From Casuarius casuarius (taxonomy: Eukaryota > Chordata > Aves > Casuariiformes > Casuariidae): 64,000 nt of DNA. The notes beneath the pieces were generated by a model. The model was given only the letters and a program-made list of their open reading frames with translations. It did not search any database and was not told where the DNA came from. Every line of letters begins with the position of its first letter. Position 1 is the stretch's first letter. Made by a program: the position numbers and the translations under genes. Below are positions 1 to 11,931 of this stretch, piece by piece. Location: assembly GCA_003342895.1 (NCBI GenBank), contig PTFA01000028.1, forward strand, positions 4,486,433 to 4,550,432. Direction: 5' to 3'.

Positions 1-764
1 AAAGCCCATCAGAACTATTGGGCACGTGCAGACCAGTGCATGCAGCGAGGCTGACACAGGCCAGAGCTGCTCAGTCTGGCACAGCAGTAGAGCAGTTTCA
101 CATGCTAGTGTAGTACGTGCACACTTATTTGGTCTGGGAAATCTGGAAGGGAAAATCCCAGATGTTATTGTTTTGTAACTTCTCATCCTTGGCATCCTGA
201 CACATAGGCATGCAAACTCCTGGGGCTGTCTGTACCGTGCCTGCTCTGTTCAAACCAACACACCTTTCCTTTTTCAAAGCAGGTATTTCCTTCTGAGGAG
301 AAGGCTCCGGGGTCTCCCTCAGCACGGTCTGCTTGCCAAGCACTGCCTCTGGTGTATGGCACACAGCAGTGTGGAGGGTACATATGGTCTGTATGGGATG
401 GACTACTGTCTCAAGCCAGTGCATGTACCTCAATGAAGCATGACTTCATGGCATCCTAAGCTGATAGAGAATTAGTGCTCTGATAGATAGACCAGAATAA
501 GAGTGGGAATAGCTCTTCTGCAGTGCTGCAGATTAGCCCAGCTCAGTCGTCTGTCCAGTGCAGAGCCCCTGTCCAGGACAAGTGTTGCAGCCTCTGTGCT
601 GCAGCATAAAGCAGAGCGTGGCCCCGAGGGAAATGCTCTTGGACACAGCCCAGAGCCCATAGTCCCAGCTCAGCACCACACAGAAAGCATTCAGCTCCTC
701 TCAGATTTCAACCCCCAAGACCTAAAAGGTCAATCACAAAACTTTTCTCTGAAATGAGATTAAT

Positions 765-851
765 CTATATAAAGGTTTTTGACTGGCAGGAAGATTTGTT
801 AGACTGTGATGTGACGTCACATGCATGTCTAACAAGGGTTTTGATTGACAG
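765..851. promoter_or_regulatory. Candidate regulatory cluster: TATA-like, palindromic CRE, PBX-MEIS site
   Basis: A TATA-like stretch (TATATAAAGG) lies at 765-774, a full palindromic CRE (TGACGTCA) at 812-819, and TGATTGACAG at 842-851. The last is the canonical composite site for PBX-MEIS/PREP heterodimers. An AT-rich CAATTAATAAATG follows directly. The motifs are visible directly. That they form an enhancer or promoter is inference, and no gene is attached to them. Confidence 0.3.
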
Positions 852-1115
852 GCCAGCAATTAATAAATGTGTCTTTGGGGATAATTAAGTCTGTTGAATG
901 GCACTGTATTATTTGAAGGAAAAAAGGGTCACATTTTCAATTTTATCTTTCCTCTGCCATACGATACTGCATAAGAGATAATGTTTTGTTTATGATGTAG
1001 TAATCTATTTTCTAAGGTAGCTCCATCCACATCCTTTCCTCAGAGCTGGGGTATGTCAGCTTACGTGCCCTGGGTAGCCATCCAGATAGAGTAGATGAAT
1101 GAACCTCACCAAATA

Positions 1116-1117
<2 letters not shown>

Positions 1118-1160
<43 letters not shown>
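1118..1160. repeat. Poly(A) run, 43 bases
   Basis: This is an uninterrupted run of 43 A. It could be a slippage-expanded homopolymer or the tail of a decayed retroposon. I see no recognisable element body directly upstream and no clear target-site duplication. Confidence 0.95.
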
Positions 1161-1164
<4 letters not shown>

Positions 1165-2700
1165 GTCTTTTTAAAGACCAAATTTCAGCCACCTGCAATC
1201 AGTTGTGTAAGAGGGGCAACTCCCAAGGAAGAAAACTGCAGCTGCATCCACTTATTTTGCCCTAGCAAGTAGATTCTCAGCTGATATGGAACAACAGAGC
1301 CTATTGCACTTAGTGGTATAATTTTACAACAGCTGAGGACATGTGCTTGAGACTTTAAATGAGCCTTCAGTGGAAAGTTGTGTTTCTCTTTAGCTGGTTG
1401 GCTAAATAAGGACATGTCTGTAAAATTGCAAATGTTGCAACAAGGCAGCTGGAGAGGAAGATAGAAGGAGCTGTTGCTCAGAGCACAGGTATTTTAGGGG
1501 GAAAGACAAGCAGTAGGGGTCTTGTGAGAAATTGGTGGAAATAATTCTGGCTTTATAATAATATGCTGGCTTTAAATGACAAGCTCTGCCCTCAGGTACT
1601 GATTGAGTTCATGGGCTGCATATCAAATTGTCATAGTGTAACTCTCAGACTCTTGTCTATGGAGTCTGCATTTGATCTCTGTGGGTTATAATGACTGTAC
1701 ATTCAGAGCAGTTGCACAAACTCACAAATGCACTGTGTGGAAATGTGAAATAAGGTTATGGCAGGAAAAATGTGGGAGAACATGCCACCAAGAGCAGCTG
1801 AAGCACCTGGAGTACTAGGGAAGGCTATGCTTGGGGAGCTGAAAAAAGGCAGGAACCTGAGAAAGCTAAGGAAAGATGGATTTTTTTCCTGGCTCCAGCT
1901 AGGGACACAGCATGGCAGCAGTGACTAGGCCTCTGTGGCTGATGTGTGGGAGGTGCAGAGACGGAGAGCTCTGTCCTATTAAGCCATTAGTAGCTTGGCT
2001 AGGTGAACCAAAACTTTTTGCCCTTGTGTCAATGGCCTCATTCTGCAGTTGTTGTTCAGGGGAAATTTTCACTGTTGTCAGTGCCACAGGAGTAAGATGA
2101 AATGAAGTCAAACCATCAGTCTTTGAAAGCCAAGTAAGACTTTTGTTTAAAATGAAAAACATGTTGGCAGACTGGAGGTGAAAGATGGTCTGTGGAAGTT
2201 CTTATAAAAAGTGAATCGGTCTTTAGATTTCAGGAGGTTGAAAAATGCTGACTAGGTGATCTCAGTCCTTCAACCTTTGATTTTTTACATCAATACTAAA
2301 TATTCCAGTCTTCTCATCCAAAAGTGTTTGGAGTCTAACTGAGCAAAGTGTTTGGCACTGTGTCCTATATGGTACTAGATAGGACAACTAGAAAGGAATC
2401 ACATGCAAGTAAAGAATAAAAGACTAAGTAGTAGGAGCAGTTGAAAGGATAAATATAACATTATGCTGGGCATGCTTAGCATCTCTTACTTGACACATTG
2501 ACTAGTTGAACTGTGTTATCCCCCATAGCATTTTGGAAATGGGCCCATTACTGTAATAAGTAATGCTATTGGAGAGGATTGTGTTGAATCACAGTTCTTT
2601 CCCTGGATGAGAAAGACTTAATCAGGGAGATAGTTTTCCTGCTCAAGAATAGGAATTCTCAGCTGAAGTGACTATCTTATGATACCACTTTTTGAAGTGT

Positions 2701-2713
2701 GGGGGGGGGGGGG
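2701..2713. repeat. Poly(G) run, 13 bases
   Basis: Thirteen consecutive G, followed closely by more G-rich sequence (AAGGGGAGG). The run could support a G-quadruplex and is prone to length error in assemblies. Confidence 0.9.
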
Positions 2714-3353
2714 AAGGGGAGGTTGTGGGAGATTAAGTTCTCTTCTTCCTAGTGATCCAAATCTAATGAATTTTGGAACATGACATGTATAAATATTAAG
2801 ATTTTTTTTAAACACATTGGAAAATTATATTTTGAATAATGAAGTGACCCCTGCACTGAAAGTAAAATGACCAGTGTTCTTGTAACTTGAGAGCTGAACA
2901 GCAAATGTGGGGAGAGCAGCAGGGCAGAGTCACTGAGGGAACGCTGGGGGCTGCGTGGCGAGGTGGTGGTGGAAGAGGCTGCTGCAGCCTGTGTTTCCTG
3001 CAGATCTGGCAGTATGGGCAAATGGTATGACGTGGGGCATGAGGGGTACACCTTCAGGCAAGGTGCTACTGTAATAGTTGTCATGTTTTATAAAGCAGAC
3101 TGCTTCTCTGCAAGGGCACTGTGCCTGCAAGAGGCTCTCGGGGGACTGCTCAGGGTAGCTGCAGCATTAGGCGAAGGCTGATACAGCCCAGTGCTGATCT
3201 GTTGGGTAATAAGTGTGGAGCAGAGGTGGCATCTACCAGAGGCCTTACCTCTGAGCCAGCATTTGGCAGGTTTCTCCAGCATCCATATTTTCCTGCACTG
3301 GATCTTGTGAAGGGGAGATCTTGGGCAGGGAGTCCGAACCAGGCAGCCCTACT

Positions 3354-3372
3354 CCCCCCCCCCCCCCCCCCC
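3354..3372. repeat. Poly(C) run, 19 bases
   Basis: Nineteen consecutive C, then GC and eight A. The minus strand is a 19-base G run and can fold as a G-quadruplex. The two reading frames that cross it encode proline or glycine runs purely because of this tract and are not evidence of a gene. Confidence 0.95.
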
Positions 3373-6300
3373 GCAAAAAAAAGGCTCAGCAAGCAGACAG
3401 GGGCACATGTCACGTACTGTCTCTAGTTGCCCCCATCTGGCACATCTGGCTTGTGGAAGAAAACTTTTCTGTACTCCCACTTCCTAGTCCTGACTGCTTT
3501 GTGTAGACTCTGGGCTGAGTCACAGGCAGAGCTGGTAGTGATAATTACCCTCAGGGTAATCTCAGTGTCTGAATGTAATGTTTACTTGATTATTTGTAAC
3601 CTGCTAAACTGCAGGCTTCACGGTCCTTGCTTTTATTCAGTGCCATAAAAGTGTTAATGCAACACTTATCAGCATCATGCAGGCTTGATGATAGTCTTTC
3701 AGTTCATAAATCACATGCGTTTGTCATTTCTTTAAACCACTCCACATGACAAATCACACATCTCTTGTGTCAAACTGCCCAGAGTTAACAAGCTATGCTT
3801 AGTTCACCTTACCAAAAGTTCAGCTCTACTTAAAGCCAATTTAGGCACACACAAAAAAGTAATAGAAGTGTCATTACAGAGAGATGTATGGCAAGGCTCA
3901 GAAAGAGGTAGTGGATTTTACTATGCTAGCTCACGGAGCTGGGACAGCCACATAGTGGCAAAAGTCAATGACAGAAATCCTGCTGATCTCCAAGGGAGGA
4001 GTTGTGGCTACATTAGATCATGTGCTGTTAGGAAACCTGTCCCATGCTGCAATGTAAGAGTAAAAGGATCAAGTATAAAAGGTGATCTCAAACTCTGCAT
4101 TTTGTTGCTGGGAATGCTCTCTTTTAGCTGTTAATGCAACTGTAATTAGGTTTTTATAAGAGGAATATATCAAAGCAGCAGTAGGGCCAATTTAGTTACT
4201 TTTTAGTCACTGAACTGTACCTTTCCTACTGTATGTCCATAGCCTAGCTGCTTAAATTACCTTTGCGCTCATTATACTCATACACTTTGCAGAATGGATA
4301 GTTGTCTATTGGTGGCTACCATGGCAATAATCAAAGTCATTTCTCGTACGCTGTTAAACAGTCCCTAAAGGTACTCATGATCACGGCCACCGTCATGGTC
4401 CCAAAGGATCCAGCAGTCACGGCTTGGGCCCTTCAGACAGCAGGGGGTTTGGAGGTGCTAGCAAACTCTCCGTGTGTGTCCTGGCTCTGTGCTAGCTTGC
4501 CTTCTGGCTAGGTCCTGGGCAGGGCAGCAATGCATAGCGGTGGGATAAGGTGGTGAGTGTGTGTGCTGGATATAGAGAAGGATTTTGTACCAGGTACTTG
4601 ACATTTAACTCTTCTGAGCAAAGACAACACTAAGTGTGGCACAGTCCCTTAGCGGAAAGGGCGGTGACGTTCAGTGGTGGGATGTGGCTCCCTGCACTGT
4701 GTGCATGTCCCTAGTGTGGAAGGTGGTAACTGCTGAAGCTGTGGTGAGAAGGACAGCTCTGCGTGACAGCTCTGCGTAGCAACTCTTAAACCTGCCCCAG
4801 TGGGACTAAGGGAGGACTTCTGTGGGCACCTCCAACTGCAGTATGCTCTCTTTCCAGGGAGAAAGGCTTGTCATCACGTATGGCAGAGGCAAAGGTAAAA
4901 CTCCTTACATGCAGGAAAAGCTATGAAGAGCCATGTAGCTATTTCAAATGCTTACCATCAGAACTGTGGTGATTAGTATATAATGGGGACTTCTATTTGT
5001 GCCATTCAAACCCCTTTGTTAATAAAGAGTTTTTACTAAACCTCTTTGATTCTTTTAAAAATACTTTGTATCTTTCAGTATCATCATACAGTTATAGGCT
5101 CTTCGCATGCTATAAGTTGGTTTTGTGCAGCCATTTGAAAACGTTCCCTGAGGGGGAAAATAGAGGTGGTACCTGGGAACTGGAATTGGGTAATCCCAAA
5201 CCAAGTGGGGTGACAGCCCCAATACGGATGCTGAAGGAGAGCACTGGTTTGGGATTTCTCTTTTCAGGGAGTGGGACACAACTAGGGAAGCTGCCCGCTG
5301 GCTGTGAAGCAGGGGATGGGCTCGGAGCAATGACAGGGCCCGTGGCTAGAAGGGCAGCCCACACTTCACATCAGTGGAGCAAAGCATCTCACTCCACTTC
5401 TGGAGCATGCTGTGCACTTACTGCTGGGTCTGCTTGTATACTGGTTTGCGCATCTTGCCACAACCCTGAAGAGATTAGAGGAAGAGGGGAGATGTTAATG
5501 AGAGGATGCTGAAGGTGAAGGGATGCTGGAAGATAGTTGAGCGCAGGTGACTGATTGAACAAGAAGACCTGCTGTTGTGCCTTTAGCCCTGTAAAGGGCC
5601 AGCAGATCTCAGAGCAGCCTGAGTAGGAGGGTTGAACAGTCCTTAATAATTTCCTGGCTATGATTTCTGTAGATAAGAGCCAGATCTGCAGGAGGAGGTG
5701 GACAAATGTTTGCTCCTAGTGCCTGCAGTGTTGGTGGGAAGACAAGCAGCCTCTGCTGGGAGAAGGGTCCCGGCCCCGGCCCTTGGAGGCTGAGAGCCAG
5801 CCTGGCCCAGCCCTCGCACGTGAGGTCAGACCCGCCATTCCCTGCGAGGTCTCTGGGGCCTAGGCCAACTCCCCAGGGTGTAGACACAGGAGACCCCTGT
5901 TCGCAGCCTCATGGAGGTACAGGGAAACAGTTCTTATGGAGAAAATAAAAGGAGTGGTCCTAAGAAGTGGTAGGAAATGGTTTCCTGCTGTATAAATTCA
6001 GCCCAACAAATTGCACCACAGTGCAGTAAAAATATGACTTTTTCCCAGAGCCTGGACCAGGGTGGCTGTGTGAGGCCCAGGACTGCTAGGTCAGGGAGGG
6101 ATGCCCCGAGGTGCTGCCTGGCTGCATGGTCCCACTGCTCCTCCTCCTCGACTAAAAAAGAGAGGGAAGTAACACACTGAGGCTCAGGAGCTTGGGGCAA
6201 CGGAGGCATGTGGGAATGTGAGAGCTTTTGCAGTTAGCCCTCTGGCTTGATGAAAGGGGGATTGATGTGAAGTACTCGGTAGTGGCTTGTCAGTACTGAA

Positions 6301-9300
6301 TATGGGTTTAGTAACCTCAGTGTTTTCTCATGACTTATGGGATGAGGGGAATGGACTGGAAGTGGGAGCTCTGCATGCATTTGGGCTTTAGTTTCTCACT
6401 CTCGGACAGTTTTTGACTCAGTCTTGTGTGAGTCTGTATTGAGCATGTGGTTTCCTAAAGACCTCTAGGGCTGTTATTTGGCATACAGCCTCACCTTTGG
6501 TTTCTTCTCCGTGGTGGTATTTCAAAGCAATAGTTGATGGCTAGCATAAAATCTAGCAAGGACAGGACTGAATGTTTAGCCTTAAATGCAGAATGTCAGA
6601 CACTTCAGAGCCACTAGATTCCTTTCTTTCCTTTATCAGGGCTATTTAATCCCACTGTTCAGAGATAAAGTACTGAAGGAATCACAGCCAGTCAAATGTC
6701 ATATATACAAATACATATGTATAATAAAATGCAAGCGATGTGTGGCAATCTCCTCCCTGCAAGGACTGGGAACATGAGCAATGGTGTGAGACCTGCTGCC
6801 ACATGATAAACGGCAAGGACTGGATAGTACTGCATCACCCAGACACCATGGGGGAATGAAAGAGCTAGTCCCTAAATTAATTTTGAGTTTCAGCAGGGTC
6901 AAGCATAAGGGAAATAAATGCAGCTCAGTGCAATGTTTAGTAACACAATAAGAAGTTTAAAGTTCAGCCAGATATCTCACACTGTGCATTGCCCTGTGTC
7001 ACGTCTCTTCAGCCAGTGCTGTGAGCAGCAGTGAAAAATCAGTGCTAACAGCTGAGGACAAAGTGCCCAGAGCAGAAGAAGGAATCCTCTTTGCTCATGT
7101 TTTTGGTGCTTTATCACTGCAGGCTTGCTGCTGCTCATATGAGCTCATGAAGCTGCTGGGTGTAGAGGAGCAGAGTGGGCCCTTGCAGGACACAGCAGCG
7201 GTCTGGCACCAGGATTATTTCCTGTGGTGAAAGGAGCTGGGCTTTGCATGGGGGATGAGTGTCTATACAGGAATATCAACTCTTTTTTAAAGCCCTAGTG
7301 TTAGAGGGAGGGCTCAGTCTGCTCTGGCCACTTGTACCAGGAGTCAGGCTGCAGCTGTGGAGGGAGATGCTCTGGCAGGGAAGAAATGGTGGGTTTAAGA
7401 TACAGCCCCAACCAGGATGGCCCAGCAGATGAGCTGCGCTGAAGATGGGGTTTTGGCTCTGAGTGGGCTGAATGGAGGTCATGGCCTGCAATATGTTTAT
7501 GATAAAGCCAATGCTGAAATAAAATGGTCTTTCACAGGAACTGAAGCATGGCAGGATGGTGTTTTGGTGAGTTGGAGGCTCCAGGGACTCTTCTGGAGAA
7601 TGGAGGTCCTGTTTGTTTCGTAGCACCGAGCCCTGGCAAATCCCTAAGGAGCATCTGTAGCTCAAGTGCTGCTCAGTAATAAATCCCAATACCAATGGCA
7701 TCATCACAATTTTACTGTATTGACCATCTTACCCTTGAGGGAAGGGAAGCACACTTATCACTCGCATGATAGTGCAGAGCATTGCTTATTCTCCACAGAG
7801 GAGGCTAAATGGGGGTTGTTTCACTACTTGCTTTATTCAGCTGTGTTTTCTCCACCTCTCACCACAGCTGGGATCTCTTCTCTGAAATAATAGCTGACAA
7901 GACACCTACAAGCTCCGAGCACAACACAGAATTTCCACCATGCGGCAGGCGGATTCTCCCGAGCATGCAACTGAAAGGCGTTAAAAATAATAACAACCCA
8001 CCCACAAAACACTGCCGTAACAACTTGAGGCCCTGCAATGCTCGAGGTCCCCCAGCAGCGCCTCTGAGCCATACCAGAGCGGCACAGTTTTGTGGGGTCA
8101 GTGATACTTGTGCTCAGACTGGCAGCTCACCAGTGGGACGCCTTCCTGTCAGTTATGCCGGGGAGGAGCTCATCCAGAAATGAATTATGGCCACAGTGTT
8201 TGCCAGAAAAGCCAAGGAGTTAATAATATGAAAGAAACTGGATTATTTAGCCCATAGCAGGGTCAGACTGGAAATGTGTTTTATGATGTTATGTAATTTG
8301 ATGTTAACAAAAAATTGTCCTATGAAGTGTTATCATGACTCAACTTAATGAAAGAAAAATGACACCCTCCCCATTTGCCCAAGGGTTCATATCACATTTA
8401 AGGTGCTTTTCACTTCCAAGATGTTGTAGGAACATTTTGAACCCTGTTTAAAATGTTGATTTTTCTTTGTTTTCTTAGTCATAATCACATTTCTTCAAGA
8501 GTTCAGTTGCTGCCAATGGTCTTAAACAAAAACAGAGCTAGAACAAGGGTCTATGCAAGCAATCTCAGATGCGAAAGGGGACTTGTGATACCCTGTGAGG
8601 AAGAAATGGTGCTAAGTGAGGAGGTGGAGTCCCTTATCCTCTTGCTTGCCAACACCTGGGTTGTAGGACCAGAAGGTGAACCTGTCTCCTCTCTGTGAGA
8701 GCAGTCCCTTCAAAAGGTGAGCACAAAACTCCCCTATCCTCTCATGCTTGCTTTTGAATTGGGTCTGGAGGGAATAAAGGGCAGAGCCAGGCCATGGGTG
8801 CAGGCTGGCAGCCTTGCAGGCAGCCTCAACCATGCCTCTCTGCATGTTACTCTGCCTCTTCATCCCAAATATGTGCTGTTATGGAGGTGCTGCAGCTGCA
8901 CAAAGGAAATGATTAAGGGTTTAAGGGGTTGAGGGAACTGGGAAATACTTCAGGTACTGAAAAACTTTGCTATAGCTCTAAGCGAAGGGCTTTGCTATGA
9001 GGGTGAGCAGGATGTTATCATGCTTCATCAGCTCCGACTTAGTATGGAGCTGAAGCACAAGGTAGAAGATGATGCAGAGTAGACAACAGGTTGCATTAGC
9101 ACCTCTGTTAAAACCAAGCTCTGTGTCAACAGCAGCAGGAGTCTGAGTTAGCTTTTGCAATATTATAAAGAACATCTTTAACACTTAAAAACCAGACTCC
9201 TGCAGGTGCTGCACAAGAAATGCAAACCAGTTATAGGTGCCATGTGACTAAGGAATTGCAACTGATATTGAGGCGGGCCCTAGGTCTCTAGAGAAGGGCA

Positions 9301-9736
9301 GTCCCCATACCTCACCTGCCTGGAGCTTGCTGTCCTCTAGCCAGCCCCAGGGGTTACCTACTAGTCTGGGCACCCCCCCAGCTAATGCTCATGTCTGAGC
9401 TATTTACAGGCAAGGGCTTAAAATACGCTGGCATTGCTGTCAGTACACTTTTTTCCTGAGCAGATCACCTCACAGCTGGTTCAATGGACAAACAATCGTA
9501 TTGGGCAAATGGTTTAGCTGCAGTGTCATTTGTCCTCTACTCCTTTCTGCAGCTGAATTTAGCCAAATCTTCAATAACTGGTCAAATTCTCAACTAGTAA
9601 AACATTCTCTCTCCTCTGTGCTGAAGACATTCAAGAACTTGGGAGATGAGGACCAGGCTGGTGGCTGATGAGGTAACCGGGACTTTAGCTACTCCTAGCT
9701 AAAACTGGGCCTAGGCTCTGCAAAGTGCCTCGAGGA

Positions 9737-9765
9737 GGGGAGGAAAGGGAAGGGGGGGGTCAGGG
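9737..9765 (+). other. G-quadruplex-type motif
   Basis: Four G tracts (4, 3, 8 and 3 G) are separated by loops of 6, 2 and 3 bases, so the segment fits the usual intramolecular quadruplex pattern. It lies about 2 kb upstream of the CRHBP TATA box. Any function is inference. Confidence 0.5.
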
Positions 9766-10769
9766 CTGTTACTAGGGACGAAGCAGAGCTTCGGGTGCTG
9801 CTCCAGGTGCTTCAGTCAAAACTCTGACTTTTTCTGGACCTGTTCTCATGAACAAGTAAAGAGCTGTCTGTTATGCTGTAATCCTGACTTTCTACATCCC
9901 TTCAGAGAGTGGACCTTTGATAAAAGAACAAGCGATGCTGGATTCTCCTGCAGCCCCTGGACAGAGGCCTGATCTGGTCCCTTGGGGTCCTGATGGTCCC
10001 AGGTGCTCCTCTTACCACCTGTAGCAACCTTCCCATTGTCTGATAATGTCAGTAGGGACTGAACCCTGCAGTTCTCCAGAAACCTTGTAATTCCTAAAGA
10101 ATTGCAATGGATTTGGGATTCTGAACTCCGTTGGTGCTTATGATAATCCCTGCCTAAAATCACCATATTTAAACATTGCAAGGCAAGTACATGAAGACAA
10201 ATTAATCCAGTCTTGGTTCATCCAACAGTTAACTACCTGGTCCACCAAAGCAGTTTTAACAACCTTTAAGAGCAACTTGATGTCAAAGTTCAAAAATATG
10301 TGAGTTTTCTGTTTCCTCAATATTCTTTATGCTCTTGAAAACCACATAGATACATACAGCAAGATCACAGAAATGCCGTACAGGGGCATGGAAATATTAT
10401 AGTTCACATTAAAGTAATAGTAAAGCTGTATCTACAGATCCAGGTCTTGTTGGGCCAGCAAGCAGTAAAAAAAAAAAAGTGTTTCTGTATTGAAGGTTCA
10501 TCCAGGGTCATGTTGAGGGAGAACCAGAATAAGCCATAAAATAGTGTCTCTGCTGAGTTAATGATTTTTAGAACTCCGGAGCTACGAATTTTAATCCCCA
10601 GGCTCACTTTTGGAGGTATTCTGCAGGTCTCCCGTGAGGATCAGGGCTGAGAAATTGGAGGAGTAGTAGCTGTTCTGTGGGAAATATTGCCCTGGGGACC
10701 CTGTTTTCCTGACTTCCGTATGAAAGCTGTGTCTGGCACAGAGGGCTGTCTGGTTTTGCTTATATGCCT

Positions 10770-11470
10770 AGATGGTCTCATCTGCTAGTGCGGGACCAGA
10801 AGGGCCAGGGCGTCCCTGAGCGTTGTGGAGCAGCAAGGGTGGGCGTGATGGGGCCAGCGCCTGCAAGCGCTGGGGCTGGGGTGCACTGCGGTCCCTGCTC
10901 TGCTCGGAGCCCAGCCGCGCAGCCTGGGACGTGGCCTGGAAGTGCTGTGGGAAGTGCTTGGCCCAGGCTCCGCCGAGGGCACCTTGTGCTTAACCTGGGG
11001 GAGCCCCGGCACTGCTGTCCTGCTGCAGCAGGGACAGGCTGGCGGCACCCATCCTGCCCCAAAGGACCCTTCCTCTCCCCTGCACCCGTGAGAGCTAAGA
11101 GCTGGGGCAGCTCCTGTGATGGGCTGGGAGGGAGGGTGGCCAAGGAGGTTTCCTCTGGGCCTTTCCCCACTTCGCCCTGCTACCAGCCTGCTTTTTCTTC
11201 ATGTAAGCTGGCTCCGGGTGGGGAGCCCTGTGGGGAGGGCAGGGGAAAACGGGCAGGTTCATGGTTTGGGGCTCCTGTTGCACTTGGGGCAAGTGCTGGT
11301 GCCCGGCGGGGGCCCAGGAGCACCCCGCTGGCGCTGGGGCCTCCAGAGCGGTGCAGGCACTGCTTCGTGCCGAGAGGGAGCCGGGGAGTGCTGCGGCAGC
11401 CCTTGCTCCTCGCAAATGCCCTTGGCGTGCCCCAAGACGGCGTGTGTGGGGCCGGGGGGGTGCCTTGTTT
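10770..11470. other. GC-rich stretch upstream of CRHBP
   Basis: About 700 bases of markedly GC-rich sequence with frequent but not dense CpG, ending about 270 bases before the CRHBP TATA box. Long open frames exist on both strands in several phases. This is what stop-codon-poor GC-rich DNA produces by chance, and none carries a recognisable motif. It may be a CpG-island shore or distal promoter of CRHBP. Confidence 0.45.
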
Positions 11471-11744
11471 CTTACTTTGCCTTTGAGTAACTGGCAATGC
11501 ATGTAACTTGCCAGTGTCCCTGGTGCACGCAGATGGGCAGCTTCTCCTGAGGGCGTTTTTAGCTTTGCCAGACAGGTAAGTAGAGAAGACATCTGTCAGC
11601 GAGGAGAGCGCAGCTGGCTTGGAAATTTGTGGCTGTGATTTGGACCCTCGTCATACCCACGTACTGTGTCACTGAGAGAGGAATTCAGTTACCATGGGTT
11701 ACCCTATCAGTACGGGGACCAAGTGCCTCCCCTCCCAACTGCTC

Positions 11745-11752
11745 TATAAAAA
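11745..11752 (+). promoter_or_regulatory. CRHBP: TATA box of CRHBP
   Basis: TATAAAAA lies 106 bases upstream of the CRHBP start codon, preceded by a C-rich stretch. A start site about 25-30 bases downstream (around 11,775) would give a 5' UTR of roughly 75 bases. The absence of a dense CpG island right at this point fits a TATA-driven, inducible promoter. The exact start site is inferred. Confidence 0.7.
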
Positions 11753-11850
11753 GAGTCTGTCAAAGATACCCCACTGGCTGCTGCCTATCTGCGCAGGCTG
11801 GGAGGAACGTGGCCCGGGGAGAGAGGGAGGGACGCGAGCGACGTGCCAGC

Positions 11851-11931
11851 ATGCCTTCTGCTTTCCAGTTTCAGTGCCACTTCGTTCTCATCTTCCTGGC
11901 AGCCCTGAAGGGGGAAACCAGATACCTGGAG
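11851..11931 (+). CDS. CRHBP: CRHBP coding exon 1 (signal peptide)
   Basis: Codes residues 1-27: the whole signal peptide and the start of the mature chain (ETRYLE). The ATG lies in a GCCAGCATGC context and matches the human start by alignment. The donor is GAG|GTGAGC, phase 0. Confidence 0.95.

Larger units (their letters stand above)
1..11744. other. Intergenic region upstream of CRHBP, no gene recognised
   Basis: I see no coding exon of a recognisable family here on either strand. In human the next gene upstream of CRHBP is S100Z. I looked for its EF-hand-type coding sequence and did not see it, though a short exon could be missed by eye. The open frames present are short, mutually overlapping and without family motifs. 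The region holds a 43-base A run, a G run, a 19-base C run, a CRE plus PBX-MEIS motif pair near 810-850, a G-quadruplex-type motif near 9,740, and a GC-rich stretch at about 10,770-11,470. Confidence 0.7.

Noticed and set aside
4997..5512. 171-codon open frame upstream of CRHBP
   Set aside because: No domain or homology recognised, changing composition along its length, and antisense frames also open.
10764..11486. 240-codon open frame upstream of CRHBP
   Set aside because: It lies in GC-rich sequence where three other frames and both strands are also open. There is no recognisable domain, and the composition alone explains the lack of stops.
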